Of a stretch of DNA of 34,545 nt, positions 21,401 to 30,687 are shown in pieces (positions within the stretch are counted from its first letter, which is position 1; every line of letters begins with the position of its first letter). The DNA is taken from the NCBI GenBank assembly GCA_003427395.1, contig BFEA01000211.1:72259-106803 (forward strand), in the 5' to 3' direction. The DNA comes from Chara braunii (lineage: Eukaryota; Streptophyta; Charophyceae; Charales; Characeae). A model generated the notes under the pieces. The model was not told where the DNA came from and made no database searches. It saw only the letters and a list, made by a program, of their open reading frames with translations. Made by a program: the position numbers and the translations under genes.

Positions 21401-23055
21401 TTCCTAGAGGATCCCCCAAAGCTACCTCCGACCAAACGACTTCAGACAGACAAGCAACAAGAAATGATATATGCAATGATCCTTTTTGGATAACACCTCT
21501 TCAGACATGGAGGCGTCTTCCACTACCTGACAAACTCTCCCCAGAGAGATGGGAAGAGGTGTGCCAACAACCCCTCTTTGATAACAGATGGCTTAAGGAT
21601 GCTCAAGGGTACGTACTTCACTGTATGGACTCGCCATGGAAGAGTTGGGTTAAAAAAGGGATCATAAGGATAAAAGATATATGGGATATTGAAACAAACG
21701 ATTGGATTGAACTATGCATTTTGCAAGAGCACCTCCGCTACTGTCACCACTCAAAACAGGCCCTCGAAAAAATCATTGATTTAATCCCACTGAAATGGAT
21801 CAGAATACTTAGAAGAGGACCTACATTAGAAACAAATGACTGGGTAGCAATAAGAAATCAGCCCCAAGTGGTTGGTTCTATCATGGTCAAACTCACGAAT
21901 GGGGACATCCTCTTGGAACTCTATGATCTGGCACAAGACAACTATATCTGCCTGAAAAAGCAAGATCAGGTCAAGTGGGTCCAAGAATGTCATATTTTTA
22001 GAATCAGAGTACTAAAGATAAAGGATCAACGCAGGGTCTTCAGACCTGACACTCTCATCCCTCTATTGCCACTAGACCCTGCTAATTGGATTTGGGACTC
22101 AGCAATAAAGAGTAGAAGATCTACGAAAGGTAATATAACATACCAAAGAGATCTCCAAAGTTTAACAGTGAAATCCACCTACCGAATATTGAGAATTAAG
22201 ATTAACCTAAAGGATAGAGTATCTGCCAGGTGGATGAAACACCTCAATCTCAGCAGAGAAGAGATCAAACCGATAAAATGGTTCCGGTTAACAAAGGTCA
22301 AACCAGCAAAGGTAACGTCACTTCAATGGCAAATTGAACATAGTTGTCTCCCCACTAATGATTGGCTGATCGATAGATCCTATTTAGAACAGAAAGGCAT
22401 TGCCTCACGCTGGTGTAGATTCTGTAAATTTGCATTCCCTAGTAGATTAATCCCGGAAACCATAGAACATGTATTCATGCAATGCCCTGGCGCAGTATGG
22501 CTTTGGAGATGGTGGGACCGAATATGGAGTCAGCTACACCCACCCACCCCGTGGCCTTGGGGTTGGAAATCCATTCTCCTCGAATCATGGACTCAAATGC
22601 CCAAAGAAGACTTTGCTAAAAACCTTTTCACTATTGGGAGGAGGGCGGTTATGTGGGCCATATGGCTAAGAAGATGCACCTATGAGATGGAGGGAGCCAG
22701 GTTAGATGGCCCAGAATTCACTGAAATAATAAAACAACAAATTCGAACAGAAATATTATCAATGTGGGAACATACAAAAGAAAAGATTCGACACTTATCT
22801 TCTAAATCAGAGATTCTTCAACACATTAGTCTCAACTGGCTTGGAGGAAACCAGCGAAGGAAGATGGGTGAAATTAAGTGGAAAGAGGACAAGGATACAG
22901 AAAAAGGAAAAATAAACAAGGATTATAGGTTGATCTTCACTGATTGGTCAGTGGTTGACCCATCTATTCCCATGAGACCTGCTGCAGACTTTCCAGACCC
23001 CTTTCCCCCACCTCCATTGACCATGGTCCCAATATCCTGGTTTGGGTTTGATTAA
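18456..23055 (+). pseudogene. LINE ORF2: AP endonuclease, reverse transcriptase, zinc motif
   Basis: The likely start is ATG 18456 (the frame is open from a GTG at 18432). Endonuclease (18540-19290): LNVNGL, IQETHL, YGPN, AGDFNAAPD, SRIDIIL and LDHAM, the usual catalytic blocks. Frame breaks: TAG 19431, TAA 19584, a shift between about 19640 and 19680, and another in an A/G homopolymer near 20155-20172. Reverse transcriptase (20175-21000): NYRPITLL, DFEKAYDHVDW (from 20392), RQGDPIAPF (from 20566) and LLADD (20701-20715), so the catalytic Asp residues remain. TGA 21184 stands where the family has a conserved Trp before GGLGI. C-terminal zinc motif: CRFC and EHVFMQC (about 22411-22489). No RNase H domain seen. 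It normally nicks the target and primes reverse transcription there. Confidence 0.85.
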
Positions 23056-23413
23056 TCTACATAAAATGATGAGTAGCAGGGGAAGATTAGAGCTAGCTAT
23101 GAAAATTTCTTTCTGGCGCCTGGAAATGGGTGAAGAGGCTGCTGCCCCACATCATTGCAGTTGTTGTTTCTATCTCTTAGGACAAGTCTGCCTAAATCAG
23201 CCTAGATCTGCCTTAAGTATCCCTGTTCAGTCAATCCCCTGGTTACCCAGGGTAATCAATGCTGGCAGGAAACAACCCTCTCCAAATTTCAACAAGACCA
23301 CTCATGCTTTGTTCTGTATTTGGGACGCTGGACCCGTTTTCCAGCAGGTGATGCTCCCCACCAATAGATGGAGCCACTCCCCGGGTGCTAGTGGTGACTG
23401 CCCTCATCAGCAC
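23056..23413 (+). other. LINE 3' UTR with conserved terminal stem-loop
   Basis: Non-coding. At 23327-23345 GCTGGA, a CCCGTTT loop and TCCAGC form a hairpin shared with 27288-27306 and with the minus strand of 787-805. Sequence from about 23377 to 23413 does not match the other copies and abuts the adapter. Confidence 0.6.
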
Positions 23414-23451
23414 CAGTCTCTTATACACATCTAGATGTGTATAAGAGACAG
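23414..23451. other. Mate-pair junction adapter left in the assembly
   Basis: 23416-23432 is GTCTCTTATACACATCT and 23433-23451 is AGATGTGTATAAGAGACAG: the 19-bp Tn5 mosaic end used in tagmentation kits, joined to its inverse. Against the 38-bp circularisation junction only base 23415 differs. It is not native sequence. Confidence 0.95.
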
Positions 23452-23473
23452 GACTAAGATGGAGCACTAGTTG

Positions 23474-23505
<32 letters not shown>
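23474..23505 (+). other. Poly(A) tail of the LINE
   Basis: About 32 A preceded by AAGATGGAGCACTAGTTG, which resembles the pre-tail AATAGATGGAGCTTGCTTC at 27324-27342. The tail is therefore probably that of the LINE, with the chimeric insert removed. Confidence 0.6.
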
Positions 23506-23507
<2 letters not shown>

Positions 23508-24561
23508 ACAATCCACGCCAGAACAACATCGACACCCCCTGCAAGGCAAATGTGTGGATGCAGTCATGCCCTGTCCAATCACCACGTGCCCGGTGTTCAC
23601 GTGTTGTCGCTCTCCAACACGGCTGCAAACCTCCGCCTGTCGGTTCCACAATGGACGACCTCCATTGTACATCGGTTGTTTCGGTGACTGGACTACGACA
23701 GAAGGTGACATGGATGCGCGTGGGACAACCGACGGAGAAGATGTGGGCAGTGACGATGACAACACCATGTCACCACATCCACCGCCACGAAAAGAACCTC
23801 ACAAAGCCGCACGTCCGGGGATGACGAGAGGAGACTGCAACACCATCCATACAGCAGCGGAGGCATCCGTGTGCGACTCGCGCAGACTGGAAAAAAGACG
23901 GATGACTGACGTGGCAGCACCACGGACAAAAGCCCACGGCCGAAACACGTGATATAATGGAGTATCCGCATGGCAGATCGATCGTCTAGCCGACGCTCAG
24001 ACGGAGAAGACAGTCGTGGAGCAGGAACGACGATCAATTGTGACTGCACTCATGAACAACCCGCATGCAAATGTGTTGTCTTTCTTCTATCTTCCACTAA
24101 CCACCCGCTTCAAGTACATGTTGTCGCGTATTTAAAATCCGTTCGCCCACCTCCAAAATTCGAATTTCACGTTCCCGCCATCTGTGGGTGTGCGGCTGGA
24201 CCACGGCGGGGGACGACCGTCTGCTACCACGAACGGCCAGTCCAAACGACTCGTGCGACATGAAATTCGACCGTAGTGTCTCTCCTTGGTCCAGCTTGAA
24301 GTCTGTGCCGCCCGTGGACTGCACCACACCTTGCCGATCCCCAACGCTAGCGGTTGACGCTTTGCCCTCCCCAGCCAGAAAGAGGGCACTTTGAAAAAGG
24401 AGTGCCGGTTTTTTGCAGAGACTTTTCCAGCCGCCAGCCATGTAGAAACACGGACACCACGGTTTCCAGGACGACAATGGGGTCTGCAACCCACGTTCGC
24501 ATACCTCAAAAGCACTTCCCGGAGGCCTGATGGGGTCCGAAAGCGACCTTCCACGCCTAAA
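23506..24561. other. Right half of the GC-rich TIR element, no clear gene
   Basis: GC-richer than the flanking LINE. A plus-strand frame at 23554-23952 has an acidic patch (DGEDVGSDDDN) and basic tail but no motif, and minus-strand frames (23693-24049, 24132-24680) are equally anonymous. Catalytic motifs of the expected transposase C-terminus are not visible. Confidence 0.4.
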
Positions 24562-24710
24562 CTTTTCCTGCTGCCGGCCAGTGGGGTCCAGGCCAAAGTT
24601 GCAGTTGGTTGGTTAGTCATCAGGTTCACTTTATCGTAGTATTTTTTTTTTTTTTTGTTACATCTATTCGGATTGCCCAAGATCTAACGACCTCAGGTAA
24701 ACAATTGACC

Positions 24711-24800
24711 TTTTTTTTTTTTTTTTTTTTTATTTAAAGGGCCTAGTGCCCAAGGCAGAAGAAGATAAAAAATAAAGAGTCATATTCAGGGGCCGACATA
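24711..24800 (-). mobile_element. Retroelement 3' end with poly(A), minus strand
   Basis: A run of 21 T (24711-24731) is followed by TATTTAAAGGGCC. Read on the minus strand this is a pre-tail plus poly(A), similar to that at 3604-3660. A shorter T-run at 24642-24656 lies in the palindrome arm. The body extends an unknown distance to the right. Confidence 0.45.
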
Positions 24801-26049
24801 TCTCCATTCCTACTCTGTGAGGCGGAGCCCCTCCCCTGTATGATCCTAAGGCACAACTGAGGGGACTAAGTGAAGAAGTCAAAAAGTGACATTCCCGCAC
24901 CTAGTACGCAGCTAAAGAATCCAAAAGGTGACCAAACACATAGTTCAATGAGTACATGTCTATACCTTAGAGACCAAAAGGAAAAATGAGAAATGAGATA
25001 TTATTGGTAAATCTGCAAAAGAAGGGAGAAGGTTGCGCGTCAACATGATCCCAGGGTTTCGTTTTCAATAGCTTCCCTGATTGGTTGACTTTGTATTGCC
25101 TGTTTGCCCTCTCTCTCTTGATTCCTAAAGTCCGCATGTCGTAATCCTTGATGATGATCTAATTACATTTTTTCAAATTTTGTCTTCTCTATTCTGAAGA
25201 TCTGATTTGATTGTTGTAGGTGTATCACTCGTTTGTTTTTGCGATGGAGTAATTCTGGATATTATTTCTAATAATGATGATCTGATTTGGTGTTTCCTGT
25301 TGGTGGTTCCTTCTGATAATATGGTTTCTTAATAATAATTTCTTAAACCTTTTTGTGCCATATATCTTTGCTAAACGTTTCTCAAACCGTGGTTTGGGAA
25401 TCTGATTTGAAAATCTTTTATGGATATCTCTCTTAAATTTTATCACTCGGTAGCTTTCCTTATCATTGATCTTATGGTTTTTATTTCTTCTTGATTTCTC
25501 ATACAAACTCGTTTCTGATCTTCGATGCCTAGAAGTAGGTTTCTCGATGCTTAAAAGTAGGCTTCTGAAGTAATCCTCAAAAAAACTTACGTCTGTTAAT
25601 CTCAATACCGTGTGGTGAATTTTGATTCAGCTTGGTTTTTCTGTTTGCTAATCTCAACATCCTGGTCTGAGTGGTATAAGTGTGGCTCGCTGTGTATTTT
25701 TGTGGGGTCTTCTTTGAGGGTTGGAGCCTCCCCCCGTGAGGGTTTCACTACTAACTTTCACAAGATGGGAGGTGTTATTCTTGGAGGGGGGAGGCGGTAT
25801 TGGGGGATTGTCGCCTCTTAGCCAGACTGATTTAGGGTCGGATCAGTACTCAGTCTGGCGGGTGGGGAGAGAAGGCAACGGGGTGGCTGCTTGTAGCAGA
25901 GTGTTAGGTTTTTGTTTTTTTAGGGAAGGAGTGACTTCGATGGCTACACGGTGAGCCGAAATGGGGGGAAGCTAGATTTGAAGGAAGGAAGGTAGCAAGG
26001 GGATTTTCAACAGAAAGGGTTGTTTGTTAGGGTAAGTAGGTTAGAAGGA
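24800..26049. other. T-rich non-coding stretch, probably a retroelement leader
   Basis: 25160-25600 is T-rich with three GATCTGATTTG or AATCTGATTTG words and a 22-bp imperfect tandem repeat (about 25522-25565, CGATGC.TA.AAGTAGG.TTCT). The minus-strand frame at 25225-25605 is Lys/Arg/Asn-rich, as expected for the complement of T-rich DNA, and I do not call it. Confidence 0.35.
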
Positions 26050-26790
26050 CGATGCTGGGACGACACAGGCCGGTGCTGGAGCCTTTGCTCTGTAACCCAG
26101 GGGGAGCTTGAGGCCTGGGAAGTTATGCCGAGGGTGGAAGGCATAACCAGATCGTCCGACGTGGTTGGCGCTGGGGTATTGACCCTGTAACCTGCTTAGG
26201 GGCTCGCCGCTAGGGAATTGTCGAGGGAGGAAGGCACTTCTTGTCTGTCAGAGCTAGGTTGATCGGTACTGGGGAGGGTTGTGGTGCCCTGTTACCTTAG
26301 CAGAAGGGGGTATGAGATCAAGTGAGGTCTGGTACGAGGACTGAAAGCCTGGACAGACGCCTCATCTGTTGGAAGAGGGAATCTAGGATAGTAGGCAGAT
26401 TTAGTTTTGCCCCCCCCGCTCTTACATTTTTTTCAAGTTTGTCGAATGTCTCAAAAAGAGTTGGGTGCTTAGGGGTCCTAAGAATGTTTTTAAGGACTCT
26501 GGGATCCCTATTAACTTGTCTTAGGTGGCTTCAATGCTGTTATACTTAGTGATTTGCGGTTGTTCGATGCCAGAACGACGCTGACCGGTGCTGGGGTGTT
26601 GCCCTGTAACCTGCGATGCAGGAGCGTGAGGTCTGGTAGAGAGATCTGGGGATGTCTTGGGGTGGACTTTCCACGGGACAACCAAGGGTTGCTGCCGGGA
26701 CGACGCTGGTTGGAGCTGGGGTGAGTCGCGTTGCCCTGTAACCCAGCAGAAAGTGGGGGTGTGAGACCTAGAAGAGATTGGCAGGGCACA
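26050..26790 (+). repeat. Array of five diverged monomers
   Basis: Five units share, in order, GACG(A)C..GG..GG.GCTGGGG, then CCTGTAACC, then GAGG/GTGAG..CTGG. The CCTGTAAC cores lie at about 26089, 26183, 26288 (CCTGTTACC), 26603 and 26735. Spacing is about 95-130 bp with one larger gap. This resembles the monomeric leader of a LINE, distinct in sequence from that at 13050-13480. A polyadenylated 3' tail in the same orientation follows at 27231-27378. Confidence 0.6.
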
Positions 26791-27059
26791 ATCGTAGGAC
26801 CTCTGTGGCCTACTCTCATGCTTCTTGGACGACGTAAGAGTTCTTAGGTACCTCAAAAAGAAAATAAGGTGAGTGGGAGAAGATGGTGGTTTATCACGCG
26901 TCCTACCAGTGAAGGGGCTAGCTGGTAGGATGGGAGTATGGCATAGCAGCAGCAGAGATGGTGGCTCCGCTGCAGTCAGTCTTGCCGGAGTGGGGTAAAG
27001 TGGTTTGATGGGGGGTTTTCTGAGTCGTTTCTGAATCTTGCTTAATCATGAAGTTGTCA

Positions 27060-27341
27060 TAGACATGTCTGAAGTAGCTCTAATTTCTTCGAGCCAAAGC
27101 CGGGTAATGACCCTGGTATCTCAATTTCTAAAATTCCATCCTTAGGCCAATTAGATTTTTCTAGTAGTTCCTTGTCTCATTTTCATGGAATTTTCTGATG
27201 AATTTTTCTGAACGTACTCGTTACGGGACTCTGGGCCCGGTTTCCAGTTTGTGCCAATTAGTGAGGATATGGTTGTATCTATGGGACGCTGGACCCGGTT
27301 TCCAGCAGGTGCTGCTCCCCACCAATAGATGGAGCTTGCTT

Positions 27342-27378
<37 letters not shown>
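27060..27378 (+). mobile_element. Retroelement 3' tail with poly(A)
   Basis: About 36 A (27343-27378) is preceded by the family 3' end (27282-27342). The terminal hairpin GCTGGA/TCCAGC is at 27288-27306 and a related hairpin CTGGG/TCCAG at 27231-27247, so the motif is doubled here. No coding sequence lies between the monomer array and this tail, so the unit is internally deleted or non-autonomous. Confidence 0.65.
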
Positions 27379-27382
<4 letters not shown>

Positions 27383-27424
27383 GAAGAACTAAGAAGACGA
27401 GATCATTACTAAGGACTTGTCGTT

Positions 27425-29735
27425 CTAGGGACTGCAAAAAAGGACAAAACTAAAGTCAGCTGAACACGCATCAACAGTGACCAGAGAAGGGCAGGAGGCC
27501 CAATGTTGACGAAACCAGTGAACCCCGACTTGCAAGTTCGAGGATTTGCCAAATTTGTGAAGCCAATCAAGGTAGATGATGTGTCTTAAGTCTTTTTTGA
27601 TACGAAAGATCACCTGTTGCAATGCTGGAGCTTCATAAGATAAAACCACATCATTCCTCTGTTGCCATAAATGCCATAAGACATCTGCTCTGAAGGATTC
27701 ATAAACATAAGCTTGAGATTTGGAGAGACAAAGAGAAACCATTCCAAACAAAATGAAGTTTACGGTCCACAAGTCGCCCCATTCAAAAGGCAGAGGGGAG
27801 TGGAGTGTGAGATGTTTCCAAACAGATCTAGCATTAATGCAGGTAATCCAAAGATGATGTTGATCTTCAACGAGACGGGGAATTGAACAGGCTGCACAAA
27901 AGGGCGAACCTTGGCGTCGATGGCGAAAAAGAAATGCAGCAGTAGGCACCGCATTATGCAGAATTTGCCATAGCAGACCTGCATGTTTTGCCACTCGTAA
28001 AGCTGGTAGCCAACACCAAAAAGCCGGTAGGCGATGTGTTTGAATATTGTAACCAAGAACTCGCCACTTAGTTACCACACTCCAGTCTATATCCACCTCA
28101 GGTAGAAGCAGAAGATATGCATGTCTGACAGAGTGTTATGTGAGCGCGACAGGGCTACCGGGTTTTCTGGGGTCTTCCCAACACCAGTCCCGCGGATCGA
28201 GTGTAAGATGAGAAGAGGCAGTAGATATTCTGTAAGGGAGATATGAGATATTAGGGCCTTTAAATTGCTCCAAAACACAAACTGGCGACAAATGAAGGAG
28301 AGTAGAAACAATGGAGATCGAGGTAGGTCTGGTAAGTGCAGTTCCCAACCCAGCGCGTCAACCTGTCGCTGTCCAGGCAGTCATCTCCCATTCTTCATCT
28401 GTTACTTGATGTTCCAATCGCCACAACTAATGAGGAGGCTGTGTGATAATCTCACAGAACCAAGAACCAGGCAAATATCGGTGCTGAGCGATGATAGACG
28501 TCCATTCTTGAGGGATTGAATTAAGCACAGTATGAAAGTTCTGGCGCCAATTTTGAAAACCAGCCAAAAAATATCGCATTTGTAACTCATGCTTCCAAGT
28601 ATTGGAAGTAAAATCCCACAGATTGGCCAGAGGGGCAACACCATGACACATCCAACTCCGCCCGAAAGAGCCTGTGCCCAGCTCAGGAAAGGGCTGACCA
28701 TTTTGGGTCAAAATACAGGGACTACCAAATATTGGTTGAGACAACAAACGATCCCGCTGCAGCACTGGGGTAAGTCGTTGTGGGAGAAGAGCTTCCAAGC
28801 TGTCAGTATGGACTTCCAAATCGGGGAGAGAGCAGACTTGCGGCAGTATTCAGGCAAAAAGAAAGCTAGGTGGACAATGCCAGGATCAGTCTGCAAGTCT
28901 AAGTCCAGTGCCAACAGACATTTGGCAAGAGCCTTCCAAGTTGCCGAGTCATCCGCAAAAATGGATCTAGGCACCCAATGCATTTGGTGAATAATGCAGT
29001 AATTTGCAATTGCGGGTCCAAAACTCGCAAACCACCCTTGTTCTTTTTCTGAATGATTTTGTTCCAAGCAACTTTAGAAATGAAAGCTGGTTCATTGACC
29101 TTTTCCTTCCATATATAATTAGTTGCAGCTCTCTTAATATGATTGTAGACTGATGGGGGCAAGGTTGTGATTGAGTGCTCATACCAAATTTTAGCAAAAA
29201 CAACATTGTTAACAGTGAGCACTCATCCATATAGCCCAGCTCCTTTTGTCTTAGCCCAAGAAGATAATACAGAGTTGATACTATCCACTATGTGCAGTGA
29301 GGTGTGACCAATATCACCCTGGATGTTGACATGGTATCCTAGCAGTCGTTGAGCATCTTGCGCAGTCTTGATTTGAATTCCCCAATGGTGGCCTCCGAGA
29401 CGTGTGAAAAGAACCCAATAGTTTGTTTTAGAGCATCGAAAGCTTCATCATCAAGTAGAATAAACAGCGATGTGTCATCAACAAAGGCCTGCCCCTTAGC
29501 CTGACGTTGTGGAGGAAAGCGTAGTCCTACAATCTGGCGATTAGCACGTATCATCGCATGCAGAGCTTCAATGTACAAGATGTACAAGTAGGGCGCTACA
29601 GGACACCCTTGTCTCACAGATCGTGTCAAGTAATGGGCTCTGAAAGTTTCCCATTAACTACTAAACTTGTGGTTGCCCCGATGAACAGTGCCCGAACTGC
29701 AGTCACAAACCTAGGACCAAAATTCAGTCTGTGTT
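27425..29735 (-). pseudogene. 5'-truncated LINE ORF2 of a second lineage (RT to zinc motif)
   Basis: Read from 29735 leftward. RT part: FGPRFVTAVRALFIGATTS, a frameshift near 29630, then RQGCPVAPYLYILYIEAL and AFVDDTSLFI (FVDD active site) within 29339-29629. Thumb and connection: VNNVVFAKIWYEHSI and KKNKGGLRVLDPQ (28967-29222), RSIFADDSATWKALAKCLLA (from about 28970), then GRSWMCHGVAPLANLWDFTS (28427-28819). C-terminus: HSVRHAYLLLLPEVDIDW near 28100, then 27425-28096 with the zf-RVT-like CAACSIPRLVEDQHHLWITC. Frames change at least four times. RQGCPVAP with FVDD differs from RQGDPIAP with LADD in the other LINE, so the lineages are separate. The fragment ends at the small repeat 29733-29798. 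Confidence 0.75.
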
Positions 29736-29798
29736 ACATCTGGGCTGTCGCACCACTCCAAACCAAAACAAAACCACCACAAGTGGGACCTGACCCCG
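29733..29798 (-). repeat. Small dispersed element, copy 2
   Basis: The minus strand matches 7578-7646: CCCGGGGTCAGGTCCCACTT start, GGTTTTGTTTTGG centre, CAGCCCAGATGTA end. It lies exactly where the LINE fragment stops. A shorter relative with GGGTCGTCGCACTACTGTAC begins at about 29966. Confidence 0.5.
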
Positions 29799-30153
29799 GG
29801 TAGAGGGACATGGTCCCAACTCCCCAGGTGTTTGGATGTTGGAAGGATCTTCTGGCGCTCCACTTCACACGGAAGACCTTGGGTTCTGTTTTTTCACAAA
29901 AAAAAAAAGAATCTCAACTGAGGGCAAAATATGCGATTTGGGGAGGGCCGATTTGAGGTTTTGGGCATGGTTCGGGTCGTCGCACTACTGTACCTTGTCA
30001 GATGGGACAAGGACCTGACCGTCTGGAGCAATGGCGCTTTCAAATTGGTACTTTGCTGGTCACAGGCCGCCATCCACAAATTGTGCAAGAACTTTTGTGA
30101 GCGAATTCTCACCAATTCTCGAAGAAAATGCAAAAAAATAAATAGGGCACTTG
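29799..30153. other. No gene seen
   Basis: Contains an A-run (about 29898-29909) and a short hairpin CCTTGTC/GACAAGG near 29992-30011. The open frames on both strands lack motifs. Confidence 0.35.
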
Positions 30154-30210
30154 CAGTCACCTCCAGTCACCTCCAGTCACCTCCAGTCACCTCCAGTCAC
30201 CTCCAGTCAC
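30154..30210. repeat. 10-bp minisatellite, about six units
   Basis: CAGTCACCTC repeated without error from 30154 to 30203, then a partial sixth unit CAGTCAC. The unit is too short, with no spacers, for anything like a CRISPR array. Confidence 0.9.
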
Positions 30211-30375
30211 CCAAACTCCTGTGCCCCGTGGCTACACAGGCCGCTGACAAATGGGCACACAAATGGACCAGGTGCGTTTAGGACTTCGGCAAATCTGTGT
30301 GACCCCGTCCTCTACCTTTTCTGTGGGGAATTTGGGATTATAGGTCCCAGTGTGAGTAAGCCCTAAATGTACTGG

Positions 30376-30540
30376 GGGTGGTCCCACTAGCAAAGAGGAT
30401 AGGATCGAATGCCTGAATCTGGACGTAATTGTGGAGAGGTGCAGGAAGTCGAGATTGAACTGCTTTTCTGCACCTCTGCATAAAACACATCCAGATTCAG
30501 GCGCTTCATCCTATCCTCTTTGCTAGTGGGACCATGGCCC
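30376..30540. mobile_element. 165-bp foldback MITE, 65-bp arms
   Basis: Arms 30380-30444 and 30468-30533 are inverted. The first 26 bases (GGTCCCACTAGCAAAGAGGA...) are identical and the rest similar (CCTGAATCTGGA, GAGGTGCAG). The outer ends GGGTGGTCCC and GGGACCATGGCCC are flanked by TGG on both sides (30373-30375, 30541-30543), a possible 3-bp target duplication. It has no coding capacity. Confidence 0.75.
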
Positions 30541-30592
30541 TGGGGTCCTCACGTAAGTCACTGGTCGGTAACTCGGAGCATATCATCATTCC

Positions 30593-30593
<1 letters not shown>

Positions 30594-30624
<31 letters not shown>

Positions 30625-30660
30625 GGTTGTGCAGGTTGGAGACGGTCTAGGGGTTTTTTT
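30594..30660 (-). other. Poly(T) run, likely reverse-oriented retroelement tail
   Basis: About 29 T (30594-30622) followed by AAGGTTGTGCAGG. It does not match the 3' end families above. Confidence 0.35.
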
Positions 30661-30687
30661 GTAGCGAGGTGCGGCCATGGCGACATC

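Larger units (their letters stand above)
12750..23505 (+). mobile_element. L1-type LINE, about 10 kb, inactive
   Basis: Order on the plus strand: a repeated leader (about 12990-13480), ORF1 with a zinc knuckle, an extra ORF, ORF2 with AP endonuclease, reverse transcriptase and a terminal zinc motif, a 3' UTR and a poly(A) run to 23505. No LTRs are seen. The left end is uncertain by several hundred bases. Multiple stops and frameshifts make this copy non-autonomous, although the RT active-site residues persist. It splits the GC-rich Harbinger-type element. The 3' junction contains adapter sequence (23414-23451). Confidence 0.8.
10744..24594 (+). mobile_element. GC-rich PIF/Harbinger-type element split by a LINE, flanked by AAA
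   Basis: The left end is GGACTGGACCCCACTGGCCG (from 10744). The complement of the right end (to 24594) is GGCCTGGACCCCACTGGCCG. Similarity continues to 10776 and 24562, with 27 of 30 matching over 10747-10776. The element is flanked by AAA on both sides (10741-10743, 24595-24597), and the left arm of the surrounding palindrome keeps the uninterrupted site. The body outside the LINE (10744 to about 12700, and about 23506-24594, roughly 3 kb) is noticeably GC-richer than the LINE, and the left part encodes a Harbinger-like transposase remnant. Ends, flanking triplet and cargo all agree with PIF/Harbinger, known for 3-bp target duplications. Confidence 0.75.
7660..24705. repeat. Ancient palindrome, now split by nested insertions
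   Basis: The left arm is 7660-7754 plus 10389-10491. The right arm, inverted, is 10677-10743 plus 24595-24705. Outer parts: 7669-7688 matches the complement of 24681-24700 at 17 of 20 bases. Middle: AATACTAC at 7747-7754 joined to GACAGAGTG at 10392-10400 matches the complement of 24627-24643. Inner: CAACTTTCTTTCAGATAT, ATGAGAGGAACAAA and CATGGGTC recur inverted at 10683-10743. The arms align only if the segments 7755-10388 and 10744-24594 are removed, which defines both as later insertions. Confidence 0.85.

Noticed and set aside
12750-23505. LTR retrotransposon or viral element
   Set aside because: No long terminal repeats, protease, integrase or envelope-like ORF; the order AP endonuclease, RT, zinc motif, poly(A) is that of a LINE.
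25225-25605. 126-codon basic protein on the minus strand
   Set aside because: The Lys/Arg/Asn/Ile richness follows from T-rich DNA on the plus strand; no motif.
30154-30210. CRISPR-like array
   Set aside because: Pure 10-bp tandem units without spacers; a minisatellite in a eukaryotic context.
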